Shown piece by piece: positions 57,310 to 64,000 of a stretch of DNA of 64,000 bases. How positions within the stretch are numbered: the first letter of the stretch is position 1; the number at the start of each line of letters is the position of its first letter. The translations under genes and the position numbers were made by a program. The notes under the pieces are model-generated. The model was not told the DNA's origin and did not search any database. It saw only the letters and a list, made by a program, of their open reading frames with translations. Source of the DNA: Oscillospiraceae bacterium (lineage in GTDB: Bacteria; Bacillota; Clostridia; Oscillospirales; Ruminococcaceae); assembly GCA_009778065.1 (NCBI GenBank), contig WRKM01000010.1:26023-90022 (forward strand), in the 5' to 3' direction.

Positions 57310-59385
57310 CTAATTCCGAATTTTCACCAACGCCCCCGTTGGGCAAACTTCCGCGCATTTTCCGCAGTTCTCACACGGGGTTAAATCACCCGCCGCTTTG
57401 ACCTTTGTATCATACCCGCGACCTACGAAACCTAAAACCCCCGCGCCGACTTCTTCTTCGCAAAGCCGTATACAAAGTCCGCATAAAACACACTTTTCGG
57501 GGTTTTGGTTTACATTAGGTATATCAGTGTTTACACCGCGTTTATGAACCAAACCGTTGTATTTATCGGGTTTTACGTCATATTGATTTGCGTAGTTTAA
57601 CAATTTGCAATCAGTGTTAACGCCAAAAGCAGAAATATCTCCGCCCATAGCCTGCCGACATCCGCATTTAAGGCAACGAGAGGCTTCTCTTTTCGCCTGC
57701 TCTTCCGAAAACCCAAAATTAATTTCTTTAAAATCCCCGCGCCGCTCCTCAGGTGAGCGGTGCGGCATTTTTACGCGCAAATATTTTTCTTCGCCTTTGA
57801 AATCCTCGGCGGTTTTTTCGTCTTTTACTAAATAAGGATTCCGAGGAAGCGAACACTTTGAGCATTTTTCATCAAGATAAATATTAATAGCCTCGGCGGC
57901 TTTTTTTGCCTGACCTATTGCGGTTACGGCGATTCCCGCGCCATCGTTTACCGCGTCTCCGATTGCGAAAACGCCTTTTAAATCAGTAGCAAACGTAAGC
58001 GTGTCAGCGGCAATCGTTCCCCATTTCGTGAGATTAAGTTCTTCAAAACCTGCGGGGTTCAGCTTTTGACCTATTGCCGATATAACTATATCAACATCTA
58101 AAGTCTCTTCTTTTCCGTGGACTGCTACAGGCGCACGCCGCCCCGAAGCATCGGGTTCTCCAAGCTCCATGATTTGCAGATGTATGGATTTCACGTTATT
58201 TTGAGCATCGCCGATAATTTTAATCGGGTTGGTCAAATTCTTAAAAACTACGCCCTCTTCTTCAGCTTCGGTTATTTCGATTTCTTCTGCGGGCATTTCG
58301 TTTCGGGTTCTTCTGTAAATATTATATACCGTATCGGCACCGAGCCTTACGGCAGTTCTGCAGGCATCCATAGCCGTGTTCCCGCCGCCCACTACAGCAA
58401 CGGTTTTACCTCTTATATCAGGACTTTCACGTAGAAAATCTATCCCGCCCAAAACGCCGTTTAAGTCCTCACCCTCACAACGTATGGAAGAACTTGTCCA
58501 CGCCCCGACAGCAACAATCACCGCATCATATTTTTCGCGTAATTCTCCGAGCGTTATATCACTTCCTATGCGGGTATTATTACGCATTTCAACGCCTGTA
58601 GATTTTATTACATCTATTTCTTTCTGAAGAAGCTCTTTCGGCAGTCTGTATTCCGGTATACCGTAGCGGAGCATACCGCCCATATACGGCATACTGTCAA
58701 ATACAGTCACGCCATGCCCTTTCAGTCTTAAAAAATACGCCGCCGAAAGTCCGCCCGGACCGCCGCCAATCACAGCTATTTTCTTGCCTGTGTTCAATTC
58801 CGGCTCGTAAACATTTCCCCCGTCGGAAATGGCTTCGGCGGCGTGTCGGTCTCCCGCAAATTGTTTCAACGCCGCTATAGCAATCGGCTCTTCAACCAAT
58901 TCACGTCGGCAAGCGTCTTCGCACGGGTGCGGACAGACGCGTCCGATTGAAGACGGGAGCGGAATTTTTTCCATGATTAAATCATAAGCTTCTTTTTCTT
59001 TTCCTTCGGCTATTAGATTAACATATCCCTGACATTCGGTTTCAGCGGGACAAGCGAGGGTACAGGGCGGCTTACAGTCACCCCTGTGTTCGCTCAGAAG
59101 CAGTTCGAGTGCGTTTGTGCGGTTTCTGCGAACCCTTTCGGTTTCTGTGTTGACGACCATTCCGTCACTCGCAACTGTCGCGCAAGCGCGGAATAAGCGT
59201 GGACTAACCCCGCCGTGCGGATTGATTTCTACAGTGCAAAGCCCGCACGAGCCGAAAATTTCCACCCGTTCGTCATGACACAGCGTAGGTATTTCTATGC
59301 CGTTCAAGGCGGCGATTTCAAGAATTGTCTGCCCGCTTCGGGCGGTTATTTCTTTGTTATTAATGGTAAGTTTTATTTCGGACAT
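57310..59385 (-). CDS. NfnB/GltD-like flavin oxidoreductase with Fe-S ends (Stn-type large subunit)
   Basis: 691 residues: N-terminal plant-type [2Fe-2S] domain (1-85, FGSCGLCTVE), NuoG-like cysteine-rich segment (90-180, CKPPCTLACPAETECQGY), a GltD/NfnB flavin domain (about 205-510) with FAD motif VIGGGPGGLSAAYFLRLKG and NAD(P) motif VVGGGNTAMDACRTA plus YRRTRNEMPAEE, and C-terminal two [4Fe-4S] (CVLCGLCIRLC, CENCGKCAEVC, about 630-680). The domain order matches the large subunit of Sporomusa-type Nfn (Stn), an electron-bifurcating transhydrogenase that links NADH, NADPH and ferredoxin. The ATG follows CAGGAG. Last gene of a four-gene leftward operon. Confidence 0.8.
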   Translation of the reverse strand: MSEIKLTINNKEITARSGQTILEIAALNGIEIPTLCHDERVEIFGSCGLCTVEINPHGGVSPRLFRACATVASDGMVVNTETERVRRNRTNALELLLSEHRGDCKPPCTLACPAETECQGYVNLIAEGKEKEAYDLIMEKIPLPSSIGRVCPHPCEDACRRELVEEPIAIAALKQFAGDRHAAEAISDGGNVYEPELNTGKKIAVIGGGPGGLSAAYFLRLKGHGVTVFDSMPYMGGMLRYGIPEYRLPKELLQKEIDVIKSTGVEMRNNTRIGSDITLGELREKYDAVIVAVGAWTSSSIRCEGEDLNGVLGGIDFLRESPDIRGKTVAVVGGGNTAMDACRTAVRLGADTVYNIYRRTRNEMPAEEIEITEAEEEGVVFKNLTNPIKIIGDAQNNVKSIHLQIMELGEPDASGRRAPVAVHGKEETLDVDIVISAIGQKLNPAGFEELNLTKWGTIAADTLTFATDLKGVFAIGDAVNDGAGIAVTAIGQAKKAAEAINIYLDEKCSKCSLPRNPYLVKDEKTAEDFKGEEKYLRVKMPHRSPEERRGDFKEINFGFSEEQAKREASRCLKCGCRQAMGGDISAFGVNTDCKLLNYANQYDVKPDKYNGLVHKRGVNTDIPNVNQNPEKCVLCGLCIRLCEEEVGAGVLGFVGRGYDTKVKAAGDLTPCENCGKCAEVCPTGALVKIRN

Positions 59386-59425
59386 AGTTTTCTCCTGTTA
59401 TATAAAATTCTGCTGTGCTTTTTTA

Positions 59426-60802
59426 TTACCGATTAGGGAACAATACATCTAAATAGCCATAACCGATATAGTAAATATCTGATAAATCACCGCTATTTAA
59501 CCTGTTTTCTAAGTCAGCCAAAGAGAACACAGGTTCTCCTACGCGGTTATTAAAGAAAACAACATGGCGAATCTTCGCTTTTTCGTCGTCAAATGTTTGA
59601 AGCTCATTAAAATCGCCTACGTGTTCGCCATCCTCAAATAATTTGTAATGTCGGACAGATTCCCTTGTCGCGGGAATACTCACCATCATTAAGGTCTTAC
59701 CGGTATCGGTATTGTACGCCGTTTTAGCATAGGTTATATCGACAAAATAAACATATTGTTTCCGGTCCTTAAAAGGAGTTGTCGGCGAAAACTCTACGAT
59801 GCTTGTTTCTTCGATACTTACTATATTTTCAGGCGATATTTTCTCTATCGAGTGCAGTTTATCTATTATTCGCTCACTTGCAAAATTACCCTGATGTCTT
59901 AACGCTTGACTGATAAAATCTGCATTTATTCTGAACACTTCTCCGACCTGATAATCCGAACAATCGGTGAACTCCGTAAGATTTAGGTTATTATATTTCG
60001 ACTCGCTTAACGTGAGAAATACACCGTCACCCTGATAGGCATAATCAACAGATAAGTTTTCTATATTTTCCCCGCTGAAATATAATGAGCGTAAAGCTAC
60101 TTTGGCAATAAAATAAAATTCTGAATAATCGCCCGAAGCTAACCCCTTTTCAATGTCAGAAACGGCTACATCATCATTAACAAGTAAAAGACATTCATAA
60201 CCGCCGTATGGAATAGAAACAAAACGGTCGTATTCTCCTGTTATTATACCGTTTTCTAATACCGTGTTTTTCTCAATTCCGTGTCTTCCGTATATTTCGC
60301 GACCTAAGGTCGATGCAATAACCGAAATGTAACAGCCTTTTTCCCCATCGTACAAATACTTCCACGCATTATATCTTAACTGCATTTCAACCGATGCGCC
60401 GTCTGCGGCAGATTCCTCCGCCGGAAACTTATTTTTGTCTATCGGAATTGCTCCAAAGTCGTTTTCTTGATAATATTCGTCTGAAATAATATCAATTTCA
60501 GAAATATCTTCAAAAGTAATATATGTTGTTCCGCCTGCGTATCCAAAGTTTATGGTTTCAGAACGAATTATGGCATTAACACGCACTATATCGCCTATTG
60601 CCAAATCCTTATAATGTTCGGAATTTGATTCGGAGATTGGTGAAATTTGATGCGCTGTAAGCTCGTAATAAATATTGTTTCCCGCATAGATTACATCTGT
60701 TTTTCGCGTTTCTTCAATAACCGTGTTGGGCGGGATAGATTCGGAACAGGCTGTTAAGATTGTGAGTGTTATTAAAAAGATAGCGGTAATTTTAATTCTC
60801 AT
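59426..60802 (-). CDS. Putative lipoprotein between flavoprotein subunit genes
   Basis: 458 residues with a signal peptide and lipobox (LTILTACSES, cysteine about 19). The rest is soluble, acidic and of no recognised family. It contains two similar halves (LENGIITGEYDRFV...YYFIAKVALRSLYF and NRVGEPVFSLADLENRLNSG...), each with SDIEKGLASGDYSEFYFI-type motifs, so an internal repeat is likely. The ATG follows GAGGG. It is unusual within a redox operon: exported, while its neighbours are cytoplasmic. Confidence 0.7.
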   Translation of the reverse strand: MRIKITAIFLITLTILTACSESIPPNTVIEETRKTDVIYAGNNIYYELTAHQISPISESNSEHYKDLAIGDIVRVNAIIRSETINFGYAGGTTYITFEDISEIDIISDEYYQENDFGAIPIDKNKFPAEESAADGASVEMQLRYNAWKYLYDGEKGCYISVIASTLGREIYGRHGIEKNTVLENGIITGEYDRFVSIPYGGYECLLLVNDDVAVSDIEKGLASGDYSEFYFIAKVALRSLYFSGENIENLSVDYAYQGDGVFLTLSESKYNNLNLTEFTDCSDYQVGEVFRINADFISQALRHQGNFASERIIDKLHSIEKISPENIVSIEETSIVEFSPTTPFKDRKQYVYFVDITYAKTAYNTDTGKTLMMVSIPATRESVRHYKLFEDGEHVGDFNELQTFDDEKAKIRHVVFFNNRVGEPVFSLADLENRLNSGDLSDIYYIGYGYLDVLFPNR

Positions 60803-60814
60803 AGTGGAAACCCT

Positions 60815-62554
60815 CTATGTTGTAACTATAGCATCAAATTTACACAGCTTAACACAATCCCCGCATTTCACACATTTCTCCGAATCAATTACGTGCGGCG
60901 TTTTCACCGTGCCTGTAATAGCGTTCGCAGGGCATTTCCTCGCGCAGAGCGTACAGCCCGTGCATTTTTCGGGGATTATTCTATAAGTCAAAAGCGGCTT
61001 ACAGCTGTGAGCGGTACATTTTTTGTTTAAAATATGGTCTTCGTATTCGTTTTTGAAGTATTTAAGCGTGGTTAATACCGGATTCGGTGCGGTTTGACCG
61101 AGCGCGCAGAGAGAACCCGCCTTTATTTCCTCGGAGAGTTCTTCTAAAAGCTCTATGTCGTTGTCTTTACCGCCGCCGCCGCAAATCCGCTCAAGAATCT
61201 CAAGTAACCTGCGATTTCCCACGCGGCAGTGGGTACATTTTCCGCAGCTTTCTTTACAGGTAAAATCGAGGAAAAACCGCGCCATATCTACCATACAGGT
61301 GGTGTCATCCATAACTACCATTCCGCCCGAACCCATAATCGCACCTGTCTCGGCAAGCGATTTATAGTCAATCGTGACGTTTTCAAGTACGGCGGGAATA
61401 CAGCCCCCCGATGGACCGCCCATTTGCACCGCCTTGAAACTCTTGTTATTTTGTATACCTCCGCCTACACCGAAAACAACGTCTTTAATCGTCCACCCCA
61501 TAGGAACTTCCACAAGTCCGCCTTTGGCAATTTTACCCGTCAAAGCGAAAACCTTAGTCCCTTTTGAGTTTTCTGTGCCTATTGCCGCAAATGCTTCGCC
61601 GCCGTTTCTGATTATCCACGGTACATTCGCAAAGGTCTCTACATTGTTAATGTTTGTCGGTTTTCCTTTAAAGCCTTTTTGAGCCGGGAACGGCGGTTTT
61701 AACCTCGGCATACCGCGTCCGCCCTCCAAGGAAGCAATCAACGCGGTCTCCTCACCGCAAACAAACGCACCCGCCCCCGCTTTAATACGAATATCAAAGT
61801 TAAAATCACTGCCGAATATGTTTTTACCGAGAAATCCTTTTTGCCGCGCCTGAGAAATGGCTTTTTCAAGCCTGATAATAGCAAGCGGGTATTCGGCGCG
61901 GACATATATTATACCCTCATTTGCCCCTATCGCAAAAGCCGCAATAAGCATCCCTTCAAGTACCGCGTGCGGGTCGCCCTCAAGTATCGCCCTGTCCATG
62001 AACGCGCCGGGGTCTCCCTCGTCCGCATTGCATATGATGTATTTTTCCTCTGAACCTACGGAATTTCGCGCGGCGTTCCATTTAAACCATGTGGGGAACC
62101 CCGCGCCGCCGCGTCCCGCAAGACCGGAAGTCTTAATCTCCTCTATAACCTGCTCGAAGTTCATATTCTTGAGGCATTTTTCGGCGGCTTTATATCCGTC
62201 TTTTAAAACATATTCGTCAATGCTCTCAGGATTAATCACACCGCAATTCTTTAAGGCTATACGGGTCTGCGAAGCGAGCAGTTCAATATCCTGTGCGGAG
62301 GCTTTGTACGACAGGGCATTATTTTTCTGTCCCTTTAGCAGTTTAACAAGCTCATACGCACCCTCCTCGTCGACCTTTACATAAACATCATCGTCTATAT
62401 TGACAATAGGCTCAAGATAACACATACCGATACAGCCCGTCACCGCAGACGCACCGCAGGGTGTAAAATCCTCAAGCTCCTTATTGAGCAGGTTAAATAC
62501 CTTGTCCGCGCCTGCGGCTATCCCGCAAGAGCCTAATCCTACAGTAACTCTCAA
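60815..62554 (-). CDS. NuoF-like flavoprotein subunit (HydB/StnB type)
   Basis: 579 residues: an N-terminal thioredoxin-like [2Fe-2S] domain (1-80, GLGSCGIAAG and GCIGMCYLEP), the FMN/NADH domain (about 125-460, GRGGAGFPTWFKWNAAR, NADEGDPGAFMDRAI), the CGKCTHCR Fe-S motif (about 465) and C-terminal two [4Fe-4S] (CTGCTLCARKCP, CVKCGDCVKLC). It oxidises or reduces NAD(H), as in HydB of bifurcating hydrogenases or the Stn complex. TTG start, overlapping the nuoE-like TGA (TTGA). Confidence 0.9.
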   Translation of the reverse strand: MRVTVGLGSCGIAAGADKVFNLLNKELEDFTPCGASAVTGCIGMCYLEPIVNIDDDVYVKVDEEGAYELVKLLKGQKNNALSYKASAQDIELLASQTRIALKNCGVINPESIDEYVLKDGYKAAEKCLKNMNFEQVIEEIKTSGLAGRGGAGFPTWFKWNAARNSVGSEEKYIICNADEGDPGAFMDRAILEGDPHAVLEGMLIAAFAIGANEGIIYVRAEYPLAIIRLEKAISQARQKGFLGKNIFGSDFNFDIRIKAGAGAFVCGEETALIASLEGGRGMPRLKPPFPAQKGFKGKPTNINNVETFANVPWIIRNGGEAFAAIGTENSKGTKVFALTGKIAKGGLVEVPMGWTIKDVVFGVGGGIQNNKSFKAVQMGGPSGGCIPAVLENVTIDYKSLAETGAIMGSGGMVVMDDTTCMVDMARFFLDFTCKESCGKCTHCRVGNRRLLEILERICGGGGKDNDIELLEELSEEIKAGSLCALGQTAPNPVLTTLKYFKNEYEDHILNKKCTAHSCKPLLTYRIIPEKCTGCTLCARKCPANAITGTVKTPHVIDSEKCVKCGDCVKLCKFDAIVTT

Positions 62555-63039
62555 GCTTTAACCCCCTTTGCAACTTCATTTAAAACCCGAACCGTGCTTT
62601 CTTTGGTCAATTTGCCGTAGGTCTTGTCCCCTATCATCATAACAGGCGACAGACTGCAACAACCGAGACAGGCTACGTTATTATAAGTAAATAAGCCGTC
62701 TTCGGTCATTTCGCCCTCTTCGGTATTGAGCTCACCCTTAACCGCACTCTCTATGTCGGCGGAGCCGTTTACATGACATGCCGTACCCTGACAGAGCAGA
62801 ATTAGATTCTTTCCGACCGGCTTTGTTCTGAACTGTGCGTAAAATGTTACAACACCCATGATTTTAGCGGGTTTTATACCCGTTTTTTCGGATATGAGGC
62901 TCAAGACTTCGGGCGGAAGCCAGCCGTATATTTCCTGTGCCTTTTGAAGAATCGGTATTAAATCAGATTCCGTCTTGTTCCCGTTTTCAAGATAGTTTTC
63001 TAACTCTTGACGCGGTTCATTTTTACAATTACAACTCAT
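62551..63039 (-). CDS. NuoE-like [2Fe-2S] subunit (HydC/StnA type)
   Basis: 162 residues. Thioredoxin-like [2Fe-2S] protein with helical N-terminus (IPILQKAQEIYGWLPPEVLS), GVVTFYAQFR, and ligand cysteines in CQGTACHVNG (about 84) and CLGCCSLSP (about 124). Works with the NuoF-like subunit. First gene of the operon, with a consensus promoter 45 bases upstream. TGA overlaps the next start. Confidence 0.9.
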   Translation of the reverse strand: MSCNCKNEPRQELENYLENGNKTESDLIPILQKAQEIYGWLPPEVLSLISEKTGIKPAKIMGVVTFYAQFRTKPVGKNLILLCQGTACHVNGSADIESAVKGELNTEEGEMTEDGLFTYNNVACLGCCSLSPVMMIGDKTYGKLTKESTVRVLNEVAKGVKA

Positions 63040-63084
63040 ACTTTGCTCTTTTCCATAAATTTTTTAAATCTGCCTCGTAAATAT

Positions 63085-63113
63085 ATTATAGCATAAAACC
63101 ATTGACGGGTCAA
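63085..63113 (-). promoter_or_regulatory. Promoter of the Stn-like operon, with palindromic -35
   Basis: Leftward TTGACC (63108-63113), 17-bp spacer, TATAAT (63085-63090). The -35 lies in the perfect palindrome ATTGAC-GG-GTCAAT (63101-63114), the same TTGACnnGTCAA core as the secG/kinase promoter. Confidence 0.75.
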
Positions 63114-63153
63114 TATTTTTATTGTTAAAAATTTTTAAATATTAATTTAAGTA

Positions 63154-63182
63154 TTGACATTTATTTTAGATTAATATATAAT
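63154..63182 (+). promoter_or_regulatory. Promoter of the truncated beta-repeat protein gene
   Basis: TTGACA (63154-63159), exactly 17 bp, TATAAT (63177-63182), 39 bases before the ATG. Confidence 0.85.
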
Positions 63183-63221
63183 TATAACTAACATTTTAAT
63201 AAACACAGGAGTGATATACAA

Positions 63222-64000
63222 ATGAAGAAGTATAAATGTTATATAGCAGTGTTTATGGCTATAGTAATACTTTTTACGAGCAATGATTTTTCTGTTTTTT
63301 CATTCATTCATAGGGATTATAATGAAATCGTTTGCATTGACGATACCATTGAGGACGACAATCTTCTTGAGAAAACAAACTTTAACGAGGCAGCAGCAGA
63401 TGATGTTATTGTAAAAAATGTCTCTATTTCAAGTAATTATAAAGCCTCTGCAAACGAAATGGTTACGCCAAAGCTTTTTGCATCCTCTTCAGGCAGTACA
63501 ACCATAATAACAAGTCCGTTGAGAATAACCTCCGGCGTGGGTTATCCGGGTGATGTGATAATAAAATCAAGTGTAACTATTGATGCGGGTGCGTCAATGA
63601 GTGTTGCGGGTTCGGTTTACTTGGAGGGCGGGTCGATTACTGCAAACGGAGTTTTGTCTGTTAACGGCGCGATTTTAATAGATAACGGAGCGATTGTTTC
63701 GACTGAAAGTATTTACTGTGGCAGCTCTTTTAATATAAACGGGACGGTTATTGCATATGCAACTATATTCGTTAACGATTCGATTTACTTAGAAAGCGGG
63801 TCACTCACTTTAAATGATTCTACGACTGTTAATGGTTCAGTTTTAATAGAACGAGGTATTCTCGTTGTAAATGAAAATATGCTTTGTTATGGGAATTTTC
63901 AAAATGGTATAAATTCTACAGGATATACTCGCATAAATGCAGGGGCGAAGCTGACTGTCTATGGTGATTTCTATACACAATCGACTGCATCGACTTATTT
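63222..64000 (+). CDS. Exported beta-repeat (beta-helix/bactofilin-like) protein, partial at window edge
   Basis: An ATG at 63222-63224, 9 bases after AGGAG, opens a frame that runs to the window edge without a stop (259 residues seen). Residues 6-27 are hydrophobic (CYIAVFMAIVILFTSNDFSV), a signal peptide or anchor. From about 100 the sequence is a series of short strand repeats (SVYLEGGSITANG, SVNGAILIDNGAIVS, SIYLESGSLTLNDSTTVNGS) as in beta-helical adhesins. The C-terminal half is off-window. Confidence 0.7.
   Translation, partial: MKKYKCYIAVFMAIVILFTSNDFSVFSFIHRDYNEIVCIDDTIEDDNLLEKTNFNEAAADDVIVKNVSISSNYKASANEMVTPKLFASSSGSTTIITSPLRITSGVGYPGDVIIKSSVTIDAGASMSVAGSVYLEGGSITANGVLSVNGAILIDNGAIVSTESIYCGSSFNINGTVIAYATIFVNDSIYLESGSLTLNDSTTVNGSVLIERGILVVNENMLCYGNFQNGINSTGYTRINAGAKLTVYGDFYTQSTASTY

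Noticed and set aside
1..64000. CRISPR arrays, rRNA, tRNA and prophage
   Set aside because: No regularly spaced direct repeats with unique spacers, no recognisable tRNA arms or rRNA sequence, and no phage structural genes were seen.

Overview
The window looks like a chromosomal segment of an anaerobic, low-to-moderate GC Bacillota (Clostridia), probably an uncultured gut or rumen-type member. The evidence is the gene content: GGGtGRT protein, the UPF0210/ACT pair, Asp23 plus DAK2 kinase, a Clostridia-type 2-hydroxyacyl-CoA dehydratase activase, dockerin-bearing secreted proteins and a NuoE/NuoF/NfnB-like flavin complex. Promoters are close to TTGACA-17-TATAAT, Shine-Dalgarno sites are purine-rich, and GTG or TTG starts are common. 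No rRNA, tRNA or CRISPR array was recognised. No stretch above 300 bases lacks a gene; the longest gap, 32042-32331, holds a promoter, a 51-bp repeat and a terminator. The species cannot be named from the sequence.

Left part (1-16.9 kb): the tail of a GGGtGRT gene with its terminator; an orphan XRE antitoxin-like gene beside a possible toxin remnant; a cysteine-free HMA-fold protein ending at a REP-like palindrome; a membrane-anchored acidic-repeat/beta-propeller protein. Divergent from the last are rhaB-rhaA (L-rhamnose kinase and isomerase, no aldolase). secG-rnr and a uridine-kinase-like gene diverge from a shared palindromic promoter. A 1428-residue CoA-dehydratase activase fusion follows, then an SPFH membrane protein overlapping a PcrA/UvrD helicase.

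Middle part (17-33.4 kb) is accessory: three exported dockerin proteins (two with InlB-type B-repeats, one of 2119 residues with a metallophosphatase domain) sharing a pre-dockerin module, an M30-like secreted metalloprotease and an alkaline-phosphatase-superfamily enzyme. It also holds a RAYT-type transposase whose own reading frame contains two exact inverted copies of a REP-like palindrome. An Rpn-type nuclease/transposase gene is bracketed by exact 51-bp direct repeats, each carrying a promoter.

Right part (33.5-57.3 kb) is mostly housekeeping: class A penicillin-binding protein, rRNA methyltransferase, UPF0210/ACT pair, a PHP phosphatase-Lrp-aminotransferase-ispE run, Asp23-DAK2, a two-component system, then DUF1385-prmC-recA-(zinc-ribbon protein)-recX-rimO-pgsA-leuS-carboxypeptidase in tight or overlapping order. 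prmC contains five copies of a 7-bp repeat just before the codons for its catalytic NPPY motif. The window ends with a leftward operon for a Sporomusa-type Nfn (Stn)-like transhydrogenase, with a lipoprotein gene inside it, and a truncated exported beta-repeat protein running off the edge.
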